This document shows positions 36,071 to 43,805 of a stretch of DNA of 64,000 nt, piece after piece. Source of the stretch: Alistipes shahii WAL 8301 (GTDB lineage: Bacteria; Bacteroidota; Bacteroidia; Bacteroidales; Rikenellaceae). Both the position numbers and the translations under genes were made by a program. Within the stretch, counting starts at the first letter, position 1, and the number at the start of each line of letters is the position of its first letter. The stretch is from contig NZ_CP102253.1 in NCBI RefSeq assembly GCF_025145845.1, positions 186,001 to 250,000 of the forward strand, in the 5' to 3' direction. The notes beneath the pieces are model-generated. The model searched no databases and was not told the origin of the DNA. It worked only from the letters and a program-made list of their open reading frames with translations.

Positions 36071-36517
36071 TTATTTGTTACTGATAACTATTCGTACTGC
36101 ATTCATTCCCCGCGTGCCGCGTTCGAGTTCGAACGTCACCCGGTCCCCTTCGGCAATGCCCGCTGGGGCGTTGGTGATGTGAAAAAAGTATTTCTCGGAA
36201 CCGGCGGCATCCTTGATGAAGCCGTAGCCTTTGGATGCGGTGAAATATTCCACCCGGCCGCTCATCGGCTCCTCCTCCTCGATTTCCGACTGTCTCGGGA
36301 CCGAAATTTCGATCTGCGAGGCGTCGATCTCCTCCTTGGGCTTCACATCCTGCGGGGTCGTGTGAAGGACGCCGTTTTCGTCGACATACGCCAGCATGTC
36401 CTCGAAACTGCGGCTCCCGCCGCTCAGACGCTCCTCCTTTTTCTTCTGCTTGTCCTGACGTTTGGTCTGCTTTAATTTCTCTCTTTCTCTCTTTCCCGAT
36501 GTAATTCGTTTGGCCAT
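36071..36517 (-). CDS. Cold-shock-domain protein with basic N-terminal extension
   Basis: 148 residues. A strongly basic, lysine-rich segment (1-30) leads to an acidic linker (55-84) and a C-terminal cold-shock domain (85-148) with RNP1-like 'KGYGFI' (96-101) and RNP2-like 'YFFHI' (110-114). The family binds single-stranded RNA or DNA and melts RNA structure. It forms a two-gene unit with the RRM protein. The long upstream leader (see the -7 candidate) fits cold-shock genes regulated at the mRNA level. Confidence 0.93.
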   Translation of the reverse strand: MAKRITSGKREREKLKQTKRQDKQKKKEERLSGGSRSFEDMLAYVDENGVLHTTPQDVKPKEEIDASQIEISVPRQSEIEEEEPMSGRVEYFTASKGYGFIKDAAGSEKYFFHITNAPAGIAEGDRVTFELERGTRGMNAVRIVISNK

Positions 36518-36681
36518 TTATCAATTATTTTTTTTGCAAATACCGAAGCGCACAAGGCGCACCGCTCCCAACAAAAGAGCAAGCTAATGAGGTCGATTTT
36601 GAGAATGGGGGAAACCGCGATGGACTGCGGGATCAAACACTTACAAAGAAAGATTCAAAACAAAACTCGATTGTTTGGCAA

Positions 36682-36689
36682 CAAAGATA
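36682..36689 (-). promoter_or_regulatory. -7 candidate of the cold-shock/RRM operon
   Basis: The minus strand reads TATCTTTG, a good -7 box, about 165 nt upstream of the cold-shock ATG. It implies a long, AT-rich 5' leader that could act as a temperature-sensitive element. Confidence 0.4.
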
Positions 36690-36846
36690 CACATTTTATT
36701 CCAGAAATCCTATTTTTTCGGATTTTATCTCTTCCGCCGCATCTTTTTACCCGCCGAAAGCCCTCTGCCGCCCCTGTATTTCAAATTCGTTTCAGATTTA
36801 CGCCCCAACTTTGCATCGCGGTTCCCCGGACTCTGCATATTTTTTG

Positions 36847-36854
36847 TACTTTTG
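36847..36854 (+). promoter_or_regulatory. -7 box of the porin gene
   Basis: TACTTTTG, 39 nt upstream of the porin ATG. A TTTG at 36810-36813 is too far away for a -33 element. Confidence 0.45.
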
Positions 36855-36893
36855 TCCGACATGCAACCGAAAGAGAATTAACAGAAAGATACG

Positions 36894-38165
36894 ATGAAAA
36901 AATTCCCGATCCTGCTCCTGCTGACCGCCTGCTGGTCGCTGGCCGCGGCACAGGAGAGGCCGCAGGTCCCTGCGGCGCAGAAACGCAACCTCCGCACCGA
37001 AATCATCGCGGCCGATTCGACCGGCGAACTGCTGGCACAGCTGCGCAACATGCCCAACATCGAGATCGGCAAGGGCATCACCTTCCGGCCCAAAAACGAC
37101 TGGTTCGAACTGACGATGCGCTTCCGCATGCAGAACCTTCTGGCGCTGTCGTTCGACGACGACTTCACGCTCACCAAGACCGAAGCCCGCGTCAAACGGC
37201 TGCGGCTGCGCTTCGACGGTTACATCTATTCGCCCAAACTGGTCTACTCGGTCCAGCTGGGATTCACCTCCTACGACACAGAGCTGCTGCCCGGCGGCGA
37301 CATGAACATCGTGCGCGACGCCATCGTCTACTACGTGCCCAACGCCACCTGGAACATCGGCTTCGGGCAGACCAAGATCAAGGCCAACCGCGCGCGGATC
37401 AACTCGTCGAGCGCCCTGCAATTCGTCGACCGGAGCATCGTCAACAGCGAATTCAACCTCGACCGCGACTTCGGGTTCTTCGGCGAATACAACATGCGCC
37501 ACGGCGAGGGCTTCAACCTCTCGGCAAAAGGCTCCGTCACGCTGGGCGAAGGCCGCAACTGGGGCAGTTCGCCGACCGGAGGGCTGGCCTATACGGGGCG
37601 TCTGGAACTCTATCCGCTGGGACGCTTCAAGTCGAAGGGCGACGTCATCGAGGGCAACTACGAATTCGAGGAGCGGGTGAAGATTCTGCTCGCCGGAGCC
37701 TACTCCTACAACCACAAGGCCTCGCGGCTGAAGGGTCAGCGGGGAGCCGTGATGCCCGGCGACGCCACACGCAACCTGGGGTCCTATTTCGTCGATTTCA
37801 TCCTCGAATACCGGGGCTTCGCCTTCTACACCGATTTCATGGGCCGTTCGTGCAGCGACCCGCTGTTCAGCCCCGAAACCGGAGCCTTCGTCTACAACGG
37901 GCAGGGTCTCAACGTGCAGACCAGCTACCTGTTCAACAAAAAATGGGAAATCGCCCTGCGCAACTCGACGCTGTTCCCGGACAGCGAAGTGCAGCCGCTG
38001 GCCGGATACCGCAACTGGAACCAGACCACGCTGGGCATCACGCGCTACATCATCGGCCACAGCCTCAAAGTGCAGGCCGACATGTCGTACAACACCCGGA
38101 GCAGGTCCATAGACCCCAATTACAACCGCTGGGAGATCCGCTTCCAGCTGGAGCTGGGGCTTTGA
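36894..38165 (+). CDS. OprP/OprO-like outer-membrane porin
   Basis: 423 residues with a signal peptide ending at about residue 20 ('SLAAAQ'). A short helical or disordered N-terminal segment leads into 16-stranded-barrel-like alternating strands ('FRMQNLLALSFDDD', 'RLRLRFDGYIY', 'YSVQLGFTSYD') and a final aromatic/Leu strand 'WEIRFQLELGL'. The overall pattern matches Bacteroidetes porins related to phosphate-selective OprO/OprP. The solute is not known, and the polyphosphate specificity cannot be assumed. Confidence 0.83.
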   Translation: MKKFPILLLLTACWSLAAAQERPQVPAAQKRNLRTEIIAADSTGELLAQLRNMPNIEIGKGITFRPKNDWFELTMRFRMQNLLALSFDDDFTLTKTEARVKRLRLRFDGYIYSPKLVYSVQLGFTSYDTELLPGGDMNIVRDAIVYYVPNATWNIGFGQTKIKANRARINSSSALQFVDRSIVNSEFNLDRDFGFFGEYNMRHGEGFNLSAKGSVTLGEGRNWGSSPTGGLAYTGRLELYPLGRFKSKGDVIEGNYEFEERVKILLAGAYSYNHKASRLKGQRGAVMPGDATRNLGSYFVDFILEYRGFAFYTDFMGRSCSDPLFSPETGAFVYNGQGLNVQTSYLFNKKWEIALRNSTLFPDSEVQPLAGYRNWNQTTLGITRYIIGHSLKVQADMSYNTRSRSIDPNYNRWEIRFQLELGL

Positions 38166-38213
38166 CGGAGAGAACAGGCCGTCCGAAAAATCCGTCCGAA
38201 AAGTCCCCCGAAA

Positions 38214-38251
38214 AAAGTCACCCCTGCCGGAAGCTCTCCGGCAGGGGTGAA
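38214..38251. terminator. Strong hairpin terminator between porin and exonuclease genes
   Basis: CACCCCTGCCGGA (38221-38233) pairs with TCCGGCAGGGGTG (38239-38251). On the minus strand a TTTTTT tract follows, so it ends the exonuclease transcript, and it can also serve the converging porin gene. Confidence 0.8.
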
Positions 38252-38290
38252 ATCGTAAAAATCAGACTTCTCGGGCGACACCTATATATA

Positions 38291-38785
38291 TTACAGGATT
38301 TTCAGGGCAATCTGCGCGCACGCCTCGGCATCGGCCAGCGCGTGGTGGTGGTTTTCGAGTTCGAAGCCGCAGGCGGCGGAGACGGTGTGCAGCTGATGGT
38401 TGGGCAGGCGGCTGCCGAAGGTGCGGCGCGAGGCCCGACAGGTGCAGTAGAAGGTATAACCGGGCCAGGGCATGCCGTACAGTTCGAAGACGGCCCGCAG
38501 GCAGCCTTCGTCGAAGGGCGAGTTGTGGGCCACGAGCGGCAGCCCCTCGATACGGGGTTCGATTTCGCGCCACACCGACGCGAAATCGGGGGCATCAGCC
38601 GTATCTTCATAGCGCAGACCGTGGATGGCCGTCGTGAAATGGCTGTAAAAATTGGGACGGGGACGGATCAGGCGGTAAAACGTATCGACCACCTCGCCGC
38701 CGCGCACGACGACGACGCCCACCGAGCAGACGCTCGTGCGCTTGCCGTTGGCCGTTTCGAAATCTATGGCTGCAAAATCTTTCAT
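38291..38785 (-). CDS. DEDDh-family 3'-5' exonuclease (PolIII epsilon-like)
   Basis: 164 residues from MKDFAAIDFETANGKR. The frame is open to a TTG 29 codons upstream, but that part includes the -7 box and is not conserved in style. Exo I 'AIDFETAN' (Asp8, Glu10), Exo II 'VAHNSPFDEGCLR', and Exo III 'HHHALADAEACA' with the His and Asp of the DEDDh class are all present. A stand-alone exonuclease domain, much shorter than an RNase T or a full polymerase subunit; likely acts in DNA repair or RNA trimming, unresolved. Confidence 0.93.
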   Translation of the reverse strand: MKDFAAIDFETANGKRTSVCSVGVVVVRGGEVVDTFYRLIRPRPNFYSHFTTAIHGLRYEDTADAPDFASVWREIEPRIEGLPLVAHNSPFDEGCLRAVFELYGMPWPGYTFYCTCRASRRTFGSRLPNHQLHTVSAACGFELENHHHALADAEACAQIALKIL

Positions 38786-38806
38786 CGTATCGGTATATGC
38801 GAGCTG

Positions 38807-38814
38807 CAAATATA
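38807..38814 (-). promoter_or_regulatory. -7 box of the exonuclease gene
   Basis: The minus strand reads TATATTTG, 21 nt upstream of the chosen ATG. This also argues against the longer N-terminus of the exonuclease. Confidence 0.45.
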
Positions 38815-38887
38815 CGCATTTCCGCGTCGGAGCGTACACCCCGAGCGAAAAAACTCCGTGTTTCGCCAACAAGAGGCCCCGTCCCGA

Positions 38888-40573
38888 TCAGGTCCCGGAA
38901 AGCTCCGCGGCATCGTCCCCGAGGCCGATGGACTGCACCCGCTGTTCGAAATCCCGCTCCGGAACGAGCGAACGCAGCCGCATGCGCGAACGGTAGCTGT
39001 ACACCGTATTGACCGAACAGTGCAGCAGTGCGGCGATGGTCGCCGTGTCGGTGATGCCCAGCCGGACCAGCGCGAAGATGCGCAGTTCGGTCGTGAGGCT
39101 TCCCGGACGGCGGACCCCGATGCGCGCATCGTCGGCGAGCAGGCGGTTGAACTCCCCGATGAACGAGGGGAAAAGCCCCAGGAAGGTGGTGTCGAAATTG
39201 TGGTAAAACTCTTTCAGTTCGTCGCTCCGGACATCGGTTCCGGCGTACTCGCGGCGCAGCTCGTCGGAACGGCCGTCGCGCAGCATCCGGCCGACATGAC
39301 GGTAGGTGTCGGCCAGTTTGTAGATATATTCGGAGATCGTCTTCAGGAACCCGCCGATATAAACCTCCTTGATGCGGTTGGCGTCGGCGATGCGGATGTT
39401 CTGCCGGCTCAAGTCGGCATTGGTTTCGCGCAGGCTGGCAGCCAGCTCGGCCAGTTTCCCGTTCGACTCGCGCAGGGTCTGCTGCACGGCGTTGAGCCGC
39501 CGGTTCTGGCGCAGGACGAACAGCACGCCTCCGATTGCCGAGAGGGCGAAAAGAAAGGCCAGAAGGATCAGCGCGACGTACATCGCGCGCAGACGGGCAT
39601 TGCGCTCGCTGTACGCCTGCTCGATCTGGGGCAGAATCGCCATGTCGCGCCACGAACGGATAGGCGAATTGTAGGCCTGCGTGTCGTTGATCGCAACGCG
39701 GATACACCGCATCGCCCGTGCGGCGTCGCCCCGGCGCAGCAGCTCTTCGGCCACGCCGCCCAAGGCGCCGTAGTCGCGGACCGCCCCCTGCACATCGGCC
39801 ATGGCGGCGTGCACGAGCCATTCGAAACGAGCCGCTTCGTCGCCCCGGAACCTTTCGGTCTCCGAACGGTAGAACGCCGCCCGGGCATAGTCGTGCGACA
39901 CGGGCGGAGCGCATGCCAACGCACTGTCGCAGGCCGCGGCGGCACGGTCGCAATCCCCTTCGTCCACGGCGACGAGGTAGGCGAAATAGAAACGTTTCGA
40001 AATGTCGCCGGTGGTTTCCAGCGCACGGCGGGCATAGTACTCCTCGCAGGCCCGAAACCGGTCGCGCTCCGCCCCCGGCTCGCTCTGGCTGCGGCACTCG
40101 CGGTTCTGGCGATGCTGCGCGGCATAATAGGCCGCCTGCGTCGCACGGCTCATATGCAGCGTGTCGGTCGCCCCGGCCAGCACCCGGTCGGCTTCGAGGA
40201 AGCGGCCGTTCATGCTGTAACACATCGCCATGACCGATTTGGCGCGGATCGTCAGGTCGGCATTCCCCGCCCTTTCGGCCAGCGCGACATTCCGGCGCAG
40301 GTAGGCGATCGTCGAGTCGCTCTGGTAGGCGAAATAACGCTCCGCAATCTCCGCCGTGACGGCATAACGCGCCCCGAACCCGAGGGTGTCGCCGCATAGC
40401 AGGGATTTGAGCGAGTCGAGGCGCGCTTCGTGACGGAGCAGGAACTCCTCGCGGCGGTCGAGCAGACCGTCCAGGCGGCGAAGCAGCGTATGTATGTCCG
40501 AAGGTTCCCCGGCACGCAGACCGGATGCGGAGACGACGAGAAAGGCCGCGAAAAGGAGAGGCAGTTTTTTCAT
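38888..40573 (-). CDS. DUF6377-type membrane-anchored TPR/LuxR-like regulator
   Basis: 561 residues from MKKLPLLFAAFLVVSASG (signal peptide). The frame is open 17 codons further, but that overlaps the promoter. The periplasmic half (25-330) is helical and TPR-like. One membrane helix lies at about 335-358 ('AMYVALILLAFLFALSAIGG'), then a coiled coil ('LRQNRRLNAVQQTLRESNGK'). The cytoplasmic part is a DUF6377 domain ending in a LuxR-type helix-turn-helix ('TDTATIAALLHCSVNTVYSY'). No kinase or receiver is present, so the signal must cross the membrane in one polypeptide. It is divergent from the GH3 gene, a possible target. Confidence 0.85.
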   Translation of the reverse strand: MKKLPLLFAAFLVVSASGLRAGEPSDIHTLLRRLDGLLDRREEFLLRHEARLDSLKSLLCGDTLGFGARYAVTAEIAERYFAYQSDSTIAYLRRNVALAERAGNADLTIRAKSVMAMCYSMNGRFLEADRVLAGATDTLHMSRATQAAYYAAQHRQNRECRSQSEPGAERDRFRACEEYYARRALETTGDISKRFYFAYLVAVDEGDCDRAAAACDSALACAPPVSHDYARAAFYRSETERFRGDEAARFEWLVHAAMADVQGAVRDYGALGGVAEELLRRGDAARAMRCIRVAINDTQAYNSPIRSWRDMAILPQIEQAYSERNARLRAMYVALILLAFLFALSAIGGVLFVLRQNRRLNAVQQTLRESNGKLAELAASLRETNADLSRQNIRIADANRIKEVYIGGFLKTISEYIYKLADTYRHVGRMLRDGRSDELRREYAGTDVRSDELKEFYHNFDTTFLGLFPSFIGEFNRLLADDARIGVRRPGSLTTELRIFALVRLGITDTATIAALLHCSVNTVYSYRSRMRLRSLVPERDFEQRVQSIGLGDDAAELSGT

Positions 40574-40592
40574 TTCAGGCAACGGATTTGCA

Positions 40593-40625
40593 CAAATATA
40601 ACGATAAAAAGCATGCAAAAGCAAA
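40593..40625 (-). promoter_or_regulatory. Promoter of the DUF6377 regulator gene
   Basis: On the minus strand TTTG (40625-40622), 21 nt, then TATATTTG (40600-40593). The -7 box ends 19 nt before the ATG at 40573, leaving a very short leader. Confidence 0.6.
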
Positions 40626-40753
40626 TTATCAGGCCTGTTTTATTTGTATAATTCAACGCCATCCGAAGCATCAATCAACTGGTTTTCAGAAAACTGACAG
40701 TTCATATCGTTTATATTTTTCCGAAGAGCCGTTCCGGCGGGCCGTTCATGCGC

Positions 40754-40761
40754 TAACTTTG
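40754..40761 (+). promoter_or_regulatory. -7 box of the GH3 gene
   Basis: TAACTTTG, 34 nt upstream of the GH3 ATG; no -33 TTTG at the expected spacing. Confidence 0.45.
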
Positions 40762-40795
40762 CAGAAGACAGAAACGCAAACCAATTCAAAAAACG

Positions 40796-42901
40796 ATGAA
40801 AACCTCCGTAAAACTTTTGCTCGCCTTCGCAACGGCAGCCGCGACGATCGCACCGGCCGCCGCCCAGCAGGTCGTAGCGTGGGACGAGGCCTACCGGCAG
40901 GCCGACGCCCGGATCGCACAGCTGACCCTCGACGAGAAGATCTCGTTCATGCGCGGCTACTCCTCGTTCTTCTTCTACGGCGTGCCCGAGAAAGGCATGC
41001 CCTACATCTATCTCTCCGACGCCACGCAGGGCGTGCACATGCGCGACAACCTGTCCGACCCGACGATGGTCCGCCAACTGGAGCGTTCGACGGCCTTTCC
41101 GTGCCCGATCTCCCTCGCAGCGACCTTCAACCCGTCGCTGGCCTATCGTTATGCCGAAGCCGTGGGCGAAGAGTGCCGCGCCGGAGGCATCGAAGTCCTG
41201 CTGGGTCCGGGCATGAACATCTACCGCAACTCGCAGAACGGACGCAACTTCGAATACATGGGCGAAGATCCGCTGCTCGCCTCGGCGATGGTCGCCGAGT
41301 ATGTGAAGGGCATGCAGTCGACGGGAACCGTGGCGTGTCTGAAACACTTCATCTGCAACGAGACGGAATTTTACCGCCGCCGCTCGAACTCGATCGTCGA
41401 CGAACGGGCGCTGCACGAACTCTACCTGCCGCCGTTCAAGGCCGGCATCGACGCTGGCGTGGGTTACGTGATGACCTCCTACAACCGCCTCAACGGCGAG
41501 TGGGCCGGGCAGAACGCCGACCTGATCCGGCGCATCCTGCGCGGCGAGCTGGGATTCCGGGGCTGCGTGATGAGCGACTGGTCGTCGGTGAACGACACGG
41601 AGAAGGTGGTCAAGAGCGGCCAGAACGTCGAGATGCCGGGCCGCAAGGAGTTCTTCGGCGAGGTGCGCGCGCTGCTCAAGGAGGGCCGCATCACCGAAAA
41701 GGATATTGAGAAAATGATCCGCCCCAACATCGCCACGAGCATCGCCTTCGGACTTTATGACCGGGAGAAGTACGTTCCCGCCCTGCTGGAGAAATTCCCG
41801 GCGCACAAGCAGACCGGCTACGACGTGGCCGCCGAGGGCATCGTACTGCTGCGCAACAACAGCATCCTGCCCCTCGCCGAAGGCCGCAAAATCCTGCTGA
41901 CGGGACGCTTCACCGAGCAGATTCCCCGCACGGGAGGCAGCACGTCGTCCTCGGCCGAGGTGCTGGGCTACGACAACGTGACGCTGACCGCGGCGCTCCG
42001 CGAGGTCTACGGCGATGCGGTCCGCGTCGTCGAAAAACCCTCCCGCGAGGAGCTGGCCGCCGCCGACGTGGTGCTGCTCTCGACGGGCACGATCGACGTG
42101 GAGTCGTTCGAACGCCCCTTCGCGCTGCCCAAGGAGGAGGAGGCCTTCATCCGCACGGCCGTCGAGTCCAATCCCAACACCATCGTGCTGGTCAACTCGG
42201 GTTCGGGAATCCGCATGGGCGGCTGGAACGACAAAGCCGCGGCGGTGATCTACGGCTGGTATCCGGGCCAGAGCGGCTTCACGGCGCTGGCCGACATTCT
42301 TTCGGGCAAACTGTCGCCCTCGGGCAAACTGCCCATGACCATCGAGAAGGAGTTCAACGACTCCCCCGCCAAAGGCACGATGCCCGCCGGCGCGGAGTTC
42401 TACAACAAGGCGCCCCGCGCCTACAACGAACGCCTGATCCAGCTCTACGACATCGACTACAAGGAGTCGGTGCTGGTCGGCTACCGCTGGTACGAGACCA
42501 AGGGCATCGCACCGCTCTACCCCTTCGGATTCGGACTTTCGTACACCACGTTCGAGCTTTCGAAACCCCGCGCCCCGAAGGTGTTCCCCGCCGACAAGCC
42601 GCTGAAGGTGAGCGTCACGCTGACCAACACGGGCGACCGCGAGGGCGCGGAGGTCGTGCAGCTCTACGTCACGGAGAACGCCCCGACGGTCCTCCGGCCG
42701 AAAAAGGAGCTGAAAGGCTTCCGGAAAGTGACCCTGGCCCCCGGCAAAAGCGCCGTCGTGGAGTTCGAACTCGACCGGCAGGCGCTGGCGTTCTGGGACA
42801 CGCAGTCGCGCGGCTGGAAGGTCAACCCGGGCGAATACACCCTTTCGCTGGGAACCTCGTCGGCCGACATCGCCGCCACGCTGCCCGTCTCGGTGAAATA
42901 A
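40796..42901 (+). CDS. GH3-family beta-glucosidase-like glycoside hydrolase
   Basis: 701 residues with a signal peptide (to about residue 24). The GH3 N-terminal barrel contains 'LKHFICNETE' and the nucleophile motif 'GCVMSDWSSV' (Asp261). The second alpha/beta sandwich domain follows ('GIVLLRNNSILPLAEGRKIL'), and a C-terminal FnIII-like domain ('TNTGDREGAEVVQLYV'). Likely removes beta-linked glucose or xylose from oligosaccharides in the periplasm. It lies outside the pectin locus and is divergent from the DUF6377 regulator; ~160 nt of promoter space is shared. Confidence 0.94.
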   Translation: MKTSVKLLLAFATAAATIAPAAAQQVVAWDEAYRQADARIAQLTLDEKISFMRGYSSFFFYGVPEKGMPYIYLSDATQGVHMRDNLSDPTMVRQLERSTAFPCPISLAATFNPSLAYRYAEAVGEECRAGGIEVLLGPGMNIYRNSQNGRNFEYMGEDPLLASAMVAEYVKGMQSTGTVACLKHFICNETEFYRRRSNSIVDERALHELYLPPFKAGIDAGVGYVMTSYNRLNGEWAGQNADLIRRILRGELGFRGCVMSDWSSVNDTEKVVKSGQNVEMPGRKEFFGEVRALLKEGRITEKDIEKMIRPNIATSIAFGLYDREKYVPALLEKFPAHKQTGYDVAAEGIVLLRNNSILPLAEGRKILLTGRFTEQIPRTGGSTSSSAEVLGYDNVTLTAALREVYGDAVRVVEKPSREELAAADVVLLSTGTIDVESFERPFALPKEEEAFIRTAVESNPNTIVLVNSGSGIRMGGWNDKAAAVIYGWYPGQSGFTALADILSGKLSPSGKLPMTIEKEFNDSPAKGTMPAGAEFYNKAPRAYNERLIQLYDIDYKESVLVGYRWYETKGIAPLYPFGFGLSYTTFELSKPRAPKVFPADKPLKVSVTLTNTGDREGAEVVQLYVTENAPTVLRPKKELKGFRKVTLAPGKSAVVEFELDRQALAFWDTQSRGWKVNPGEYTLSLGTSSADIAATLPVSVK

Positions 42902-42916
42902 CCCCGCAGCGGCAAG

Positions 42917-42992
42917 AAAGGACCGCATCCGCGGAGAGTTCACTATTGACTATCGTAAACGAGGTTTCGGTTTCCAGGCCATCGCCTCGTTT
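42917..42992 (+). repeat. Gene-end inverted dispersed repeat, copy 1
   Basis: Starts 16 nt after the GH3 stop with AAAGGACCGCATCCGCGG and ends in CCTCGTTT. It matches the reverse complement of 45572-45640 over nearly its whole length, with a few substitutions and a 6-nt insertion (ACTATC). It contains an internal hairpin. Confidence 0.9.
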
Positions 42993-43001
42993 ACTTTTTT
43001 T
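42955..43001 (+). terminator. Terminator of the GH3 gene inside repeat copy 1
   Basis: GTAAACGAGG (42955-42964) pairs with CCTCGTTTAC (42985-42994) across a 20-nt loop and is followed by seven T residues. Confidence 0.75.
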
Positions 43002-43145
43002 GCCTTTCATTGCGCATCATACTGAATGACAACATGCAGTCTCTCGCCTTCTCGCCCATTCCCGAACAGAATCCGATCGAAGCATACGGCAATATGCTGC
43101 ATTCGGACGGATTCATCTCCGTTTCCGGTATATATCTCCGGAAAA

Positions 43146-43176
43146 TTTGCCGGTTCCATACGAACAGTTAATTTTG
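43146..43176 (+). promoter_or_regulatory. Complete -33/-7 promoter of the small lipoprotein-like ORF
   Basis: TTTG (43146-43149), exactly 19 nt, TAATTTTG (43169-43176), then 21 nt to the ATG at 43198. As good a match as the tRNA promoter. Confidence 0.8.
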
Positions 43177-43197
43177 TAATAGATTCAGTTTATCGGA

Positions 43198-43602
43198 ATG
43201 CGTAAATCGGTATTCATACTGCTAACGGTTTTCACGGCCTGCCTGCTCTGCAAGGAGTCGGGGAACAGGCCGGACACTCCATGGAAATTCACGAATGAAA
43301 CGTTCCTAACCCGTGGGGGGGGGAATTTACTTGCCGACCAATGGCAATGCGAATACGTCTATAATTCCGATTTAAGTCTTACCGGTGTCTTGCAGGAGTG
43401 CGAAAAAGCACGCACGTCCGTATCCATGTTCCAGCACGGAGCCCAAGGGCGCTCGCGTGCTGCGTTTTTATCAATGTGTTGCGTCACATACGGTATTTCG
43501 GGCGTTTCCGGACTCGTTGCAAGGGTGCACAGAAAAGGTTTCGCTGCCGGACTGCATGCCGTAGACCATTACGTCTACCGTCTGCGCCGGCTCATTATTT
43601 AG
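43198..43602 (+). CDS. Small lipoprotein-like ORF with an internal G9 tract
   Basis: 134 residues, MRKSVFILLTVFTACLLCKES at the start, a lipoprotein-like signal. I do not recognise the family. Residues 30-70 ('LLADQWQCEYVYNSDLSL') look protein-like, while the C-terminal half is basic, Cys/His-rich and less convincing. A run of nine G at 43315-43323 encodes 'RGGGN'. One base gained or lost there would end the frame within about 20 codons. GC content here is lower than in neighbours. It could be a short phase-variable lipoprotein or a decayed 5' fragment of a longer gene. Confidence 0.5.
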   Translation: MRKSVFILLTVFTACLLCKESGNRPDTPWKFTNETFLTRGGGNLLADQWQCEYVYNSDLSLTGVLQECEKARTSVSMFQHGAQGRSRAAFLSMCCVTYGISGVSGLVARVHRKGFAAGLHAVDHYVYRLRRLII

Positions 43603-43805
43603 CCATGCGGCAAGAAGATTCACAAAAAGCCATGCATGCTGTTTACAGCGAAACAATCTATATCGGGCATCGCCGCCCAGGGCTTTTCCATAGCCCGTCC
43701 TAAACAAAAAATGCGCGTACACTGCGGCATAATGCCCGGCCGCATCAGGCCCCGACAATCAAGGCCCGCACGCGCTCCCCGTTTTCAAGCCCGTCACCGT
43801 GTCCT
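43603..43805. other. Low-GC remnant-like stretch
   Basis: No supported gene. Weak overlapping frames exist on both strands, but none shows a start signal or known motif. Composition resembles decayed sequence between the small ORF and the converging GNAT/hydrolase gene. Confidence 0.4.

Larger units (their letters stand above)
36518..36893. other. Divergent intergenic region between cold-shock and porin genes
   Basis: 376 nt without a supported ORF and clearly AT-richer than its surroundings. It holds the long presumed leader of the cold-shock/RRM transcript on the minus strand and the porin promoter on the plus strand. Confidence 0.6.

Noticed and set aside
36587..40399. A 1270-codon plus-strand frame overlapping the porin, exonuclease and DUF6377 genes
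   Set aside because: Out of frame with the porin and antisense to the other two, all of which carry clear family features.
42822..43010. Small ORF with the peptide SKRGDGLETETSFT, also found in a frame near 45560
   Set aside because: The shared peptide comes from the inverted gene-end repeat read in one frame; it overlaps the GH3 end and a terminator and has no start signal.
43398..43758. Two overlapping frames (plus 43398-43703, minus 43471-43758) in the low-GC stretch
   Set aside because: No promoter, signal or motif; basic random-like composition.
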